64,000 nucleotides of DNA from NCBI RefSeq assembly GCF_035046485.1, contig NC_085137.1:498996536-499060535 (forward strand), written 5' to 3'. Of the stretch, positions 22,903-34,497 are shown piece after piece. Below the pieces are notes generated by a model. The model was not told where the DNA came from. It did not search any database and saw nothing but the letters and a program-made list of their open reading frames with translations. This DNA comes from Aedes albopictus (taxonomy: Eukaryota > Arthropoda > Insecta > Diptera > Culicidae). The position numbers and the translations under genes are program-made. Numbering within the stretch: the stretch's first letter is position 1; every line of letters starts with the position of its first letter.

Positions 22903-25900
22903 ATGAAGTCGACTCGAAACACTAATCGTGGTTCAACCACGTACATGCCTACTGGCGACAGAATTCCCAAACCTCTGCCAGAATGCATTGGTCCATCTTT
23001 GAAGCAGTGCAAGATGTTGACGGATGGTACCCAGCATCAATTCATCAAACTTCATGGCCCCGGTGCTAGCGGCTTGCCCTATTCAGCAAAATTTCGACGC
23101 GGTCACTTGTTTTGGAAGCTACACGGTGAGGAGTGCTTGGTGACTATCGGGTCCAGCTATGTAGCGCAAGTTACGATCGACAACATTCCTGAGCTGGATG
23201 ACCAGACTAGCTTCGTCAAAGCAAAACGGACATTAATGAGACGTTTGAAAATCAGGAGGGTGTTACTGGATGAGTATCAACAGGAAATAGGGAAACTTAT
23301 CGATATGATTCATGAACGACTGGAAGAAATAGGCGAACAAAGTGCGTCTGACTTGGAAAAAGCCAAATGTTTGCTAGAAATAATCAGAATTGCCGAGAAG
23401 CATAACCATCATGCTGGATTCAACTTTTGTAAAGATTTATGTAAGAGCAAATTCATCTACGATATTCAACTGAAAAGAGCGGTCGTCATGTATGTTTCAA
23501 CCAAATCCTACCTAAGAAGCACACACACTTATCAGCGAAAAGCTAAAATGTTTGACGAATGGAACAAAAAGAACAGCTTTTTGCAGAAGTTGCTAAACAG
23601 AATATTGGACCAACACAAGAACAAACTGTTGGATAGTCACTCACCTAGAATTGTGGATTTGACAATACTTGAGCCAGGACACTGTTTATTGATCAGAGCT
23701 GTTGACATAAATCTTTTCAGTAGTCTGGATTCTGTACTTAAAGAGACCATTTTCGTAACAGTGCTACCCGAAATAGCAAATAATTTTATCAACCGAATTA
23801 CGGCCTTCAAACTGGAAGACTTTGACGAATTACTGCCCGTAACCAATGAGATCTACTTTTATGTGTGCAGAAGTTTAATGGAGATTGCAATGCGTGTTGA
23901 AACGACCTTAGGTATTGTAAACGTCATTAAATATGCAGGAGATCATTGGGAAATAACTGTCTCAGTAAACCATTCATCACAGTCTGCAATGGAAAAGTGC
24001 CTGAAGAAGCAACTCCAAGTGCTCGTTGAATTGGCAAATCATTTCGAGCCCGGGAAGGCAACCGCTAAACAGAATTACCCTTATCGGTTCCAAAGCAAGC
24101 TGTTTCAGAGTTCAGACGCTGTCCACTACGGGCAACACTTATGGATGTGTTTGGCGGACGCAACTATGGTTAGCATTTTCGAAAACAATGTAGCTAACAT
24201 GGAAAAGTTTTCGACAGTTTTTGACATGTTTTGTAAATTCTTGACATCTGAGTGCGTAAGAGATAATTCGCAAGAATCTTGGCGTATTTTGACCCATAAC
24301 ATGCTGGAGTTTGTAGCTCAAGTCGAGCAATCAGAATTTACTACCACCGAAATGGAAAAGAAGATATTAATGATGCAGATCAACTGCATGAAAGATGGAA
24401 GCGCAACGTTTGAAATGTTTCGTGATGCTATGGACGTTTTCAAAGAATATCAGAAATGGATCAACAAAATTTTATCCCAACTTCCTCTTAAATTAAAGGG
24501 GAATCACATGGCGAATATAGTCAAAGAGCTTCAAAACAGGCTCCTAGATATACCATTTCTAGCATTGCAAAAGAAAGTTCCTCTGAAAGTTGTCACAAGT
24601 TTTTTTAGAGCTTACAGTGAGCTTCTAATAGATTTAGAAGGTCTACCATTGGAGTGGTATGTGCGAGTTAGCGATAATGACAACAAAAAACGCCTCATCG
24701 AAAATGAATACATTGAAGGTGTGCAAAATCGCTTGAAACATACGGTCCATGAATGTTATTCAGTGCTTGAACATGATGTTTTTGCGCAAATACACGAAGC
24801 AGAAGGTATACCGCAACACTATCAAGCAGAAACACTGATGTCGTTATTCAAGTATATTGCCGACTTGATAGAAAAACATAGATGGAAACAACACGAAACC
24901 TTGTCAGAACAGCAGCAGCTGCAGGTTTCGATACTTCTGATCAGTGCCGTTAGAAGTACGCTTCCGTATGTTAAAGAGCAACCAGAATACTTGAACTTTG
25001 CCAAGTATTATGAAGAACGCACCACTCCATTCCACAGTGTTATCGAGGAGAGTGCATCGCTGGAAAATTTCACAAAGCGTGTATCGCAGATCAAAAAATC
25101 ATTCCGTTACAGTCGCAACCAGAGAGCTATTGGAATCGAAAAAGCATTGGATCTATCCAACACAAACAATACGGGCTTCAACGAACGGTTGTTGGCAAAT
25201 ATTTTCAATCGTTACAACGATCAGTATGAGAAGTACATGCGCGATTACGCCGACAAGGATGATACCGACATGATAGACCTTATTTTTCAGGACACTCAGA
25301 ACAAAGTATACAACAAACTGCACCCTGAGTGGTCTCCTGAATTCAAACGGAACGAAATACCGAACATTCTGGCCGGTCCGGTGGCCGTGTGGTCCATCTT
25401 GGTGTCGGAAGATGTCTCTCAGACTGGTCAGTACCTTAAACCACATACTATTCAAGTGCTCAGCATCCTGAGATTGCTCTCCTTGGACAACTACAATGTC
25501 GGCGTAGAAAATCATCTAGCACAAATACTTACCGGTCAGGGAAAATCGGTCATCCTTGGACTGACGGCAGCAGTTCTAGCATTATTGGGACACAATGTAG
25601 AGATTGTATGCTACAGCGAATACTTGGTTGAACGAGATGCGAACGATTTCCGAAGCTTGTTTCAAAAGTTTTCAATTGATAAGAAAATTTCGTACAAGAC
25701 GTTTCATGATACGGCGAGTGAACAGTTTGAACCACTGTGGAAGAAAGCAGAGCAACACGTTGCGAAATCCATAGGAATCGAATACGACTCTAAGTCAGTA
25801 CATCGCGTTGCAAATGAATTTGGCAAAACTGTGCTGTTGATTGACGAGGTAGATGTCTTCTTTATGGACAAGTTTTATGGGATCACTCTTGATCCAATAT

Positions 25901-27150
25901 GCAGTCCGTCTATTCCTGGTCTGGGAATAGTGCAGCAATGGATTTGGAAACGAGTTCAACAAGCTACGGTAATCCCAGACGTTGTGTCTGAGGTAGAACA
26001 TTTCATCAACAATTCGGATCATCCGGATGTGCAGAAATTGAATGCACTCATGGAGCGTTCGGACCGATACAATTTATTTGATAAAGAATCATTTATTGTG
26101 GGTCATACCAATAGAACACTACTTCTAGAGCATTTTAAGAGCATGCTAGACACGGCTGTGGACATACGCAGTAGACTGAAAAACGACGACTGGATTTCTG
26201 AATTCAGAATTGATCCCAGTGGCATCATTACAATGAAAGATGATGTAGGGGTCTATCAAAGAAACTTGCTAAGCGGATATAGCAACATCTTTGTCTATTT
26301 TAAACTACGAAAAGCACATTTCAAAGAAATAGTTGATGGGCATCGTAATTTTGGTTATCTGAATTTACCTCTCGCGGCATTTTCCTACGCAAAGATGCCG
26401 GAAAAGTATCCCCTAATTCTTGGTGTTACAGGCACACTGACAAGTTTGAACGATTATGAAAAAGACGTAATTGAAAACCAATACAAAATCTACCGTAAAT
26501 CCATCATGCCATCATTTTTTGGTAGTTCTAATCTGAAGTTTGATCCGCAACTCAATTTCCGCTGTGTTTCGGATGAGGCAAGTTGGCGGCACGCGATATT
26601 CACCAGGATCAACAAAATTGTTCAAGACCACAGGTCCGTAATCGTATTTTTCGACGAGGACAACGAGCTATCTTCGTTCAAGCAAGAATTCAAGTCGAAA
26701 TTAGATCGGTTGAATGAAATCACAATCAATACCGACAACGATACTAAGAACCGTTACATCGCTGATGCAGGTATCGCTAGAACGGTCACTTTGGCCACCA
26801 GCGAGATGGGACGAGGCGTTGATTATAAGTCGTCCACGGTGGTGGAGATGAATGGTGGAATACATGTGATTCAAACGTTCTTCCTGACTGACGAGAAAGA
26901 GGAGACACAAATCAAGGGACGCACCGCTCGCAAGGATAACCACGGAAGTTACGAGCTGATTGTTTGTCGTTCCCACCTGGTGCAGTTGAAATTGATTGAA
27001 CAGAATGCCATACACGAAGAAATTTGCTATGAAATGCTACACAAATCCAGAGTACGCTTGGTTGCAGATACCAGCAAAGAATTGGCAAAGAGAGTTGAAT
27101 TGGCTAATCAGCAACACGAGGAGTGTATTAAATTTTGTAATGGTTTGTAA
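22903..27150 (+). CDS. SecA-like ATPase of a mosquito nuclear genome, 1415 codons
   Basis: A single large exon encodes a protein whose C-terminal 550 residues carry the SecA motor motifs in order: TGQGKS (877-882, nucleotide-binding P-loop), DEVD (981-984, Walker B), GVTGTLTSL (1174-1182, SecA-type GxTGT), ATSEMGRGVD (1298-1307, compare ATNMAGRGTD of SecA) and QIKGRTARKD (1336-1345, compare QLRGRSGRQGD). P-loop to DEVD is 104 residues, about as in bacterial SecA. The 190 residues between DEVD and GVTGT could hold a preprotein-binding-like insertion. Residues 1 to about 830 match no family I know but are shared with the paralogue at 1-1222. No signal peptide or membrane span is evident. In bacteria SecA drives protein export through SecYEG; an insect has no such partner in its secretory system, so the role here is unknown. 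Start 22903 is the first ATG, but a spliced upstream start is more likely. Horizontal origin from a bacterium is an inference. Confidence 0.9.
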   Translation: MKSTRNTNRGSTTYMPTGDRIPKPLPECIGPSLKQCKMLTDGTQHQFIKLHGPGASGLPYSAKFRRGHLFWKLHGEECLVTIGSSYVAQVTIDNIPELDDQTSFVKAKRTLMRRLKIRRVLLDEYQQEIGKLIDMIHERLEEIGEQSASDLEKAKCLLEIIRIAEKHNHHAGFNFCKDLCKSKFIYDIQLKRAVVMYVSTKSYLRSTHTYQRKAKMFDEWNKKNSFLQKLLNRILDQHKNKLLDSHSPRIVDLTILEPGHCLLIRAVDINLFSSLDSVLKETIFVTVLPEIANNFINRITAFKLEDFDELLPVTNEIYFYVCRSLMEIAMRVETTLGIVNVIKYAGDHWEITVSVNHSSQSAMEKCLKKQLQVLVELANHFEPGKATAKQNYPYRFQSKLFQSSDAVHYGQHLWMCLADATMVSIFENNVANMEKFSTVFDMFCKFLTSECVRDNSQESWRILTHNMLEFVAQVEQSEFTTTEMEKKILMMQINCMKDGSATFEMFRDAMDVFKEYQKWINKILSQLPLKLKGNHMANIVKELQNRLLDIPFLALQKKVPLKVVTSFFRAYSELLIDLEGLPLEWYVRVSDNDNKKRLIENEYIEGVQNRLKHTVHECYSVLEHDVFAQIHEAEGIPQHYQAETLMSLFKYIADLIEKHRWKQHETLSEQQQLQVSILLISAVRSTLPYVKEQPEYLNFAKYYEERTTPFHSVIEESASLENFTKRVSQIKKSFRYSRNQRAIGIEKALDLSNTNNTGFNERLLANIFNRYNDQYEKYMRDYADKDDTDMIDLIFQDTQNKVYNKLHPEWSPEFKRNEIPNILAGPVAVWSILVSEDVSQTGQYLKPHTIQVLSILRLLSLDNYNVGVENHLAQILTGQGKSVILGLTAAVLALLGHNVEIVCYSEYLVERDANDFRSLFQKFSIDKKISYKTFHDTASEQFEPLWKKAEQHVAKSIGIEYDSKSVHRVANEFGKTVLLIDEVDVFFMDKFYGITLDPICSPSIPGLGIVQQWIWKRVQQATVIPDVVSEVEHFINNSDHPDVQKLNALMERSDRYNLFDKESFIVGHTNRTLLLEHFKSMLDTAVDIRSRLKNDDWISEFRIDPSGIITMKDDVGVYQRNLLSGYSNIFVYFKLRKAHFKEIVDGHRNFGYLNLPLAAFSYAKMPEKYPLILGVTGTLTSLNDYEKDVIENQYKIYRKSIMPSFFGSSNLKFDPQLNFRCVSDEASWRHAIFTRINKIVQDHRSVIVFFDEDNELSSFKQEFKSKLDRLNEITINTDNDTKNRYIADAGIARTVTLATSEMGRGVDYKSSTVVEMNGGIHVIQTFFLTDEKEETQIKGRTARKDNHGSYELIVCRSHLVQLKLIEQNAIHEEICYEMLHKSRVRLVADTSKELAKRVELANQQHEECIKFCNGL

Positions 27151-27200
27151 GTTAGCAATGAAATTATTATGTATAAGATATTTTTTTGTTTTCATACTGG

Positions 27201-27234
27201 AATAAATAGTTGTAAAGAATAGAAAATGAATAAA
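27201..27234 (+). terminator. Polyadenylation signals of the SecA-like gene
   Basis: AATAAA occurs at 27201-27206 and again at 27229-27234, 51 and 79 bases after the stop codon. An A-rich run follows at 27247. Confidence 0.6.
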
Positions 27235-27477
27235 AACGTTTATTTAAAAAAAAAAATCAAGATATTTCACACGAGAAGGCAAAAGTCTACTGTGTGGCCC
27301 GGGGCCTTCCAAGGAATATCACTTCCTACTCTGCTGATGATAGAACTTTGAGCACGAAGATGATGATGTAAAGATGTAAAGAAATCCGGATGGTAAAAGA
27401 CGACGTGGAGCACAGCGGACAAAGTGGGCTGACCAAGTCGAGAGTGATTTGGCAAGTGTAAAACATTCCCGGGGTCT

Positions 27478-27700
27478 CCCAGCTAGCCTAGTGGTTAAGG
27501 CTATGGATCGTCAGTCCGGAGACGACGGGTTCGATTCCCATTCCAGTCTGGAAAATACTCTCGACTCCCTGTGGGCAAATGTAGTGTATCATAGTGCTTG
27601 TCTCACAATAAACAACTTCATGCAATGGCAGGCAAAGAAAGCCCTTCAATGAATAACTGTGGAAGCGATCTAAGAACACTAAGTTGAAGCGCGGCAGGCC
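27478..27700 (+). mobile_element. tRNA-derived SINE (second family)
   Basis: A-box-like TAGCCTAGTGGTTAAGGC (27485-27502) and B box GGGTTCGATTCCC (27528-27540) head a body ending near 'gaagcgcggcaggccagg'. A 5'-truncated relative lies at 47235-47370 ('gtagtgtatcattgtgcttg', 'agaacactaagctgaagcg'). Confidence 0.75.
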
Positions 27701-27835
27701 AGGTATCAAATATCAATAGGTCGGCTGCAGAGGCACGTTCTCCATTTAAGAAAATTTGTGCCATCGCCATGAACACGAGCCTATTCATCATTTACCTGAA
27801 AGAGAAAAGAAGGAAAAGAAGATGGGACAGGTAAG

Positions 27836-28340
27836 CCGAGCACAGTCTGATAGCAAATTGAAAACTAATTTTGATGTTGTGATATTGCAAATTTTTATAA
27901 CTCAGGTTGTTGTCGTTTTGGTCGTTCTAACGGTTAAAACATCAAAAATGAGAGCAGAAAAATGTTCCTGTTACAACAAATTGAAAACAATTCCTGCTAT
28001 CGATGATAGCAAATTGATAACTGTTTTTGTTATCAGCGCAAGAAAAATGAAAAATCGTAAAATGTAGAGTTTTTCGGTTGATATCAAATCATGAATGCAA
28101 TACATAGTATAATTGCACTAATGATATATCCCTAGAATTGATTTACATACTTTACTAAAAAGAGTTAAAACTATTCTAACACTAAACATTTGCATTAATT
28201 TAAAATGACAGCAAACTGAAAACAAAATTTGAAATCAAATTAAGTAAAGATCAACTGATATCAAAATGTGATATCAGTTTGTTGCTAAATACAAAACATG
28301 TTTTCAATTTGCTGTAATTTTGTTGTTGGACTTTGCTCGG
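27836..28340. mobile_element. MITE related to families A and B (about 505 bp)
   Basis: The left end CCGAGCACAGTC and the right end GACTTTGCTCGG are inverted with one mismatch. The interior is rich in 'agcaaattgaaaac' and inverse words. No coding capacity. Target duplication unclear. Confidence 0.6.
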
Positions 28341-28344
28341 GAAG

Positions 28345-28990
28345 GGAATAGGATCGTCATACACACATAAGCGTGCCACAATGGGTTCAAACAGCGTCCT
28401 GAAAGGGCACTGTAATAACACACAAAGCGTAAAGAGAGCTTATAGCTCTTTACCACAGCAGGTCAAGAACAACAGAACATCCTGAAGATTCCGTTTCTGA
28501 AGTCTATTTCACTTAATAAGTGTTTACCGAGTACTCGGAAACGCAGTTGGGCAAAAACTGAACAGTTACATATCGGATTCACAGCTATCACATACAAATA
28601 AATCAGCTTGCTGAATATTCGCCATGTGATACCTGAGTCGCCAGTGACCAGTCAATGCTTTGACCAGCATGCTGCAGTTCTGCAATTCGCCACCCCTGGA
28701 GATGGCTCAGTACAATACAATTTTGTTTGACGGTATGACTCCAAACTATTCCAATATTGTCTGTGCCGAGTGGCAGCCCAGGTGCCAATCTGAAGCTTCA
28801 CCTATTTTTTTTTTTCCTCCCCTGTTGGGGAAATTGAGCCAGTGCGTCCAACAAACTGAACATTTGTGGCATGTCCGGTTTAGATATTCGCATCGCCTAA
28901 AATTTCCAAAATCACATTTTATTGTATCGACAATATTTGCGCCAATACTGAACCGATTTTGATGAAATTTTTAGGGCATTAACTACACAT
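28345..28990. other. Unassigned DNA
   Basis: Short frames only. The part 28610-28740 may be a decayed LINE fragment, but no motif is firm enough to assign. Confidence 0.3.
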
Positions 28991-29000
28991 AACATGCTAT

Positions 29001-29538
29001 CACATAACATAAGTGGAACTCCATAGTCAGATCAAAGGAAAAAGTTGTATCCTTTTTCCAGCACGCAAAACTGTTATATCTTTTATAGAAGGCGTCGAAC
29101 TGTCATGTATTTTGGTAAACAAAAAACATCTGATCCAACCGGTATTCCAGTTTTGGCAAAGAATACAGGAACGAAGATTGGCATCTGAGACATGCGCAAA
29201 ACTAGCTGCTGGAAATTCACTTATTCATTTTGTCATGAATTTATTGAAATCTTCGAAATAACGCATCCACGTTTCACATATCGATCTTCCTTTATAGTTA
29301 AGGCTAGAAAACGTGTTTTTAACTTGAGGTTACATAATTTCATCACAATTTATGTCCTTTTTTACATCTCCACGTGCTGCCAGTCTAGATCTTTGAAGTC
29401 TTTGTTTTACTTCACAGCCATGAAAAATGGTATGGCAATAATGTTATAACGCATTTGACATTTCGATGCCCTGTATACCAGTGTACGAAATCGGAAAGGC
29501 ATCAACTTATTGAGCCAGAGTTCCACTCATGTTATGTG
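29001..29538. mobile_element. MITE family E, copy 1 (538 bp, 7-bp target duplication)
   Basis: The ends start CACATAACATAAGTGGAAC and finish with its inverse. ATGCTAT flanks the element on both sides (28994-29000 and 29539-29545). The element is alignable along its whole length, in reverse orientation, with 42676-43241. Confidence 0.88.
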
Positions 29539-29639
29539 ATGCTATTCCTGGTTAAAAAAATCAGCTATTTTTGTGAACGCAATCAAAAGTTATACATTAT
29601 TTTGAGTGTCTCATTTTTTTTCGAGTCCAGCCTTTAGCC

Positions 29640-31105
29640 AGCTAATTACCATGTGTCAAGTAATCAGCTTCTGCCACGACGCGTCGTATCCCAGTCAGGT
29701 GCAATGGAATTTATAAACTCCAAGATCTTGCCAGGCTCTGCAGATCAAATCTCACTGGGTTTAGAAATCTTCGCCTGCGCATGTATAAAGCACCACAACT
29801 GCAAAGCATATGTTCTAAGGTTTCACGTTCCGTATTACATAAACGACAGATATCACTCTGAATCTGGCCAATATTATTCAAGTGATACCTGCTCGGTCAG
29901 TGTCCAGTTACTAGGCCAGTGTATGTACAAAGAGCACTCTTGTTGAGCTCTAACAGCTTTTTGGTTTTATAAGCATTTGGTTTATGAATAGTTTTGACTG
30001 ATTGCAATTTTTGACATCCATCCAATTGGATGTCACCCTCTGCTCAGCCTAGCATTTCAGGTCCATTTTTATTGTACAGTTTGATATACCGCAGAAAGGT
30101 TCTGGGCCAGCAAACTGTAAATAAGAACCACTTTTAGCAAGCTCGTCTGCCATTTCATTCCCTTTAATTCCACAGTGACCTGGAACCCAGTATAAGTTTA
30201 CTAAGTACTCTTGGCACAACCTGCGCAGTGAAAGAATGCATTCCCAGACAAGCATTGAAGTACATTTGTAAGTGCAGCTTGACTATCTGAGAAAATCTGT
30301 ATTTTCTCTCAAGGCAGATATTTGCGCAAGAATCTCTGCTGTAATATAGTGTCCCATCGCCACTGAAATTTGTATTCCAGGGCCGTAGATTCCTGCTCCC
30401 GTTTTTATTCCAACTTTTGAGCCATCTGTATAGAATTTGATTGATCCTTGACGAACAGTGGGACCTCCGACTTCCCAATCTGCACGAGTTGTTTCGTGCA
30501 ACTTGTAAGGAACATTATGGTTCTCCACAGGTTTCATCCAGTCTTTAATCATTTTCATTACTGGCCTATTTTGAAAGTATTGTGAAATGCTCAGGTGACC
30601 TACAAGATCACCTGACATAAACTTTTCAACTCGTTGAAGTCTCAGCAATTCCTTTTCTGCTTCTAATTGCACGTACTCGTGCAAAGGTAGCAGATTGAGA
30701 ATCGCATCTAAAGGTTTTGAAGGAGTACTTCGCATCCCTCCTGTAACAGCAATGGACGTCTTACGTAGCCTCTTTTGTTTTTGGCCACCAGACAACCGAA
30801 GCATACGTCACTTTTGAGCAGATTATGACAGTATAAATCCACATTATCATTTTTGGTTTCAAGCCCCACTTTCTGCCAATAGCTTTGGAGCATAACTAGA
30901 ACGCACTTGTTGCCTTAGCGATCGCGGACTCAATTTCAGCATTCCAGTTCAGTCTGGCATCCAGAATCAAACCTAAGTATTTGACTTCATCACTAGGATG
31001 AATTTGTATCCCTCCAAGCCGAAGAGCTCTTAAGTTGATCTTCCTTCTCCTAGTGAAAGGGACAATTACGACTTTTGACGGGTTGATGCTAAGGCCCTCC
31101 TTAAT
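29640..31105 (-). pseudogene. Minus-strand LINE, C-terminal part with RNase H domain
   Basis: The minus-strand translation gives KEGLSINPSKVVIVPF (about 31100-31055) after the reverse transcriptase, then an RNase H domain with IKFYTDGSK (about 30445-30419) and, in another frame, VNLYWVPGHCGIKGNEMADELAKSG (about 30205-30131). Frameshifts and stops break it. It is one copy with 32335-32710 and 40205-40540, separated by two later insertions. The RNase H suggests an I/R1/LOA-type element. Confidence 0.82.
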
Positions 31106-32334
31106 CCCGAGCAGAGGAAAATATCAAAATAATAACAACGGAATCACAAAACCAGTTTTTATATCTCGGTTTGTTATTATTAACCTATAAAGTCATCACC
31201 GTTCCATAACATGTTCTGTTGGGCAGTCTTATTTTGTTATGATCGTGCTCTTGGTATATTTTCTTTAAATTACATTTCAATAACATGTTTTGTTGTAGCA
31301 CAAGTTCAGTTATTATTGTGTCATTGAGACTGTACAAATATTTGATCATTGATATTACAACATAACTAGCTTTGCAATCAAAACTACACCATTCGAGATT
31401 TTCGTTGTACACAGCATTCCGTGAGGAACTGTAAGAGAAAATATTATTTTGTCATCAGTTCCTCTTCTTACTGACATTACGTTTTAACTGTGACAGTGCC
31501 AACTTATCAGCCTTTTTGTTTTATAAGCGCTTTGAAAAGTATACCTGTTTTTTTTGTCCCAGTTTCAGTAAGATATGAATACGAAAATAGAAAGTGTAAT
31601 AGAGTGTTAGGCATTTTATGAAACATTTTGGATCAACTGGTGGAATTCAACGACGAACAACACATTTTCGACAAAAATGTAAAAATATAAGTCATCAAGA
31701 GCTCCATTGATTATTTTTAGACATTTTATTTTTATTGATTTCACTGCCCTATTAGATTCACTTGGATAAATGTGTCAATAAATGAGGTAATAATGTAAAT
31801 TAATCTTATAAACAATGAACCACCTAATAAAGGGTTTCAAAACGACGGCAGTTTTTCATCGTAAGTTGTTTGGAAAATAAACGAAAACTATTGTTTCTCT
31901 CTGTTTTCGATAATAAACCGTTTGCGACAACAATAGCGTCCCAATTATGAATGAAAAATTTAACAATAAATCCTATTGTTGCGTATCCCATTGAATGCAT
32001 ATGGGACTTTGGAGGAGTTCCTATCCGAATCAGAAAAAAAGCAAATTTTGTTTTCGGATTGTTATCAATAACGTAATCATATCAAAATTTGTTATTGAAC
32101 TATTTTAAAAATTCGCTATTATTAAGTTGTTATTGAAACTAACAAAACATGTTATTACACAGGTCTTCCAGGAACATTTTTTTGTTATAATTTTTGTTAT
32201 TTTGCCGCTTATGACATACAAGTTTATAACAGGATGTGTTATGTAAATAACATGAAAATAACTCTTTCCGCTACTCAGTTATTTTTCCAAAATAACACAT
32301 TTCGTTATGCTGTTGCTATTCCCTTCTGCTCGGG
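31106..32334. mobile_element. MITE family A, copy 2 (1229 bp, AT target duplication)
   Basis: The ends CCCGAGCAGAGGAAAATATC and CTATTCCCTTCTGCTCGGG match copy 1 at 5891-6710. AT flanks both sides (31104-31105 and 32335-32336). Removing it restores the LINE frame (THSWC-I-KEGLSINPSK). It is about 400 bases longer than copy 1. Confidence 0.83.
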
Positions 32335-32710
32335 ATACACCATGAATGTGTATAGTTTAGGGCCCTTTGCATTCTCTCCGAAACAACTTCGCCATACTTT
32401 CCTCTCACTATTATGACTATATCGTCTGCAAAGCCCACAACTTGGAAACCACTTTCCTTCAAGCTTCTTAGAAGATCGTCTACAACTAAGGACCACATTA
32501 GTGGTGAGAGGACTCCTCCTTGAGGGGAACCTTTCGTTGCCTTTACTGTTATAGAAGAACTTCCCAGGTCAGAGGTGATTTCTCTTTTTGCAAGCACAGT
32601 ATAAATCCAATGTATGATACATTAGTCGAAGTTTTTGTTCTCCATGGTACGCTTCATAGATGAATAGGAGGCACTATCAAATGCTTCTTCTATGTCTAAA
32701 AATGCGCATA
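32335..32710 (-). pseudogene. Minus-strand LINE reverse transcriptase, catalytic part
   Basis: The minus translation has TKGSPQGGVLSPLMWSL and FADDIVIIV, the P-Q-G-G and F-A-D-D boxes, both intact. It joins 31105 across MITE A copy 2, and its upstream part at 40205-40540 across a 7.5 kb insertion. Confidence 0.85.
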
Positions 32711-33719
32711 CCCGATCAGAAAGGCATAACAAAAACATAACATAATTATATCAACGGTTGATATCTATATCAAGGTTTGTTATATTTAGATATATTTGTT
32801 GGAATCGGTACGAAAACTAGTTTGCATTATTTCAAGGTTCTAACTAAGTCAGTTACAATAAATGAATATGTGATTTGATCATCATTACATCAACATTATA
32901 ACAAACTCAGTAATAATTTTTAAAATGGAATGTGTAACTAATCAATATTTTTTTGTAGTGCTTAGTGCATAAATTAACCGCTGTATGGCGCCATTGTGTT
33001 AGAAAATACACAATTCTAGATTGAGTTTAAATAAGGGCGAAAGTAACAGGAGAGAGTTCTCTTCATCGACTCTCTCTTTTGCAAATTAAAGTGACAAGAT
33101 GCAAATTCAATCGATCTTTTTTACACTTAGACGCTACACGGTGTGTTGAAACAGGATTATTATCGCACTTTCATGAACCTAAAATATTTTTTCGTTATAA
33201 GTTAGCCTTACCTGTATATATTAAGATTCTGGAGGTTAAAAAATCTTTCATCGGGGAAAATTAAAATAAATTCGATTTTAGTAGTTTACCACTTTTCTCA
33301 TATAATATGGTATTACGCAAAACTAATAAACCTGAACTCCGCTAGAAAAAGTCCCCTTCCTAATAATAAATTTGAAACCATTTGGAGAGAAACAAATGCA
33401 AAAGTCTTTACAACGAGTTTAAATTCATTTGGCGTTCGTTTCATGTGTCCAGCCCACTACAGTCTGCCGAAAGTCATAAATCATAAAAGTCAACATTAGA
33501 TATTTGTAATGGAGGTAAACAAATACTTTGCACTAATGCGACTCATACATTGGAAGGAAACATCATACACCTGTGGCTCGCATCTTTTGCAGCACATACT
33601 CTTCATGAAATGGCGGGTATTAGTTGCACATACTTTGCATGCCAACCCATGTAACGATACACCAAAACGACGATCACACGGACACGAAAGATGCTTCGAT
33701 TGTGACATAATTAAACAAA

Positions 33720-34497
33720 TATAGCATAGCATAGCATAGCCGACCGTACACATCCTGGGGTGGCTGTCGATAGAGAAGTTTAATGCGCCAGAAAAGTTGC
33801 CTGGGACTTGACAAACCTTTCATTTAACGAACTCTCGACACCTGGCCAGGTCCTTACGATCAGCGGGGATGGGGAGGAAATGTTGATTAGATATCTACTC
33901 AGAATATGTCCAAGAACTTGGCCCACTTCATAGATATCTGGAGTTGGAAATTGGATAGGGTTTAATGGGGTGCTTTCCTTGGCGAAAAAGCGTACGAGAA
34001 ATTGTCTTGGTTTAATCATTTACCTGGTTACCACTGAAAAAGTAAAAATAAGCATTAATCAAGTCGCACAAATTTCGTAGGTAGTACAGCCATAGACCAC
34101 AGTTGTGAGGATTGCCTCCTTCCCGTCGGATATCAAACACAAAGATTGGAGACTTCTCTCTGACTTCTCATCAAGACTGACGCAATCCTCCAACAGTCTA
34201 GAGTTGCCCTGGCCTCGTTCTTGCGACTGCTGAGGAATATGAAAGGATGGTTAGTTAGACACCTAAAGAAAGATGTAGAAAGTTCTACGACCTCTCGGGC
34301 CTAGGTGTGAAGGGGATATGGGTGTTGTTCTAGGTGTTGTTAGTGGAAGGGTACTCCAAAGGATGCGGTTGGTCAACGTTCAGGTACACCATTATTAGAC
34401 TGCTCCGAAATAGTTATCTGCCGAATACGTCTTGGTTTCCTCGTCATCTTAATGGCATTTAATTGTATTACTTGAATTTTCGGTTGAGAATCTGAAA
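33720..34497. other. Interior of the long-TIR element, unassigned
   Basis: Starts with a short (ATAGC)n microsatellite at 33722-33740. No recognisable coding motif on either strand. Confidence 0.35.

Noticed and set aside
22903..27150. Bacterial contamination as the source of the SecA-like frame
   Set aside because: It lies in continuous mosquito-like DNA, has a splice acceptor, eukaryotic poly(A) signals, a large non-bacterial N-terminal region and a paralogue in the same locus.
27141..27152. Possible splice donor (TTTGTAAGTT) overlapping the stop of the SecA-like gene
   Set aside because: Poly(A) signals follow at once and the motor motifs are already complete, so a terminal exon is the simpler reading.
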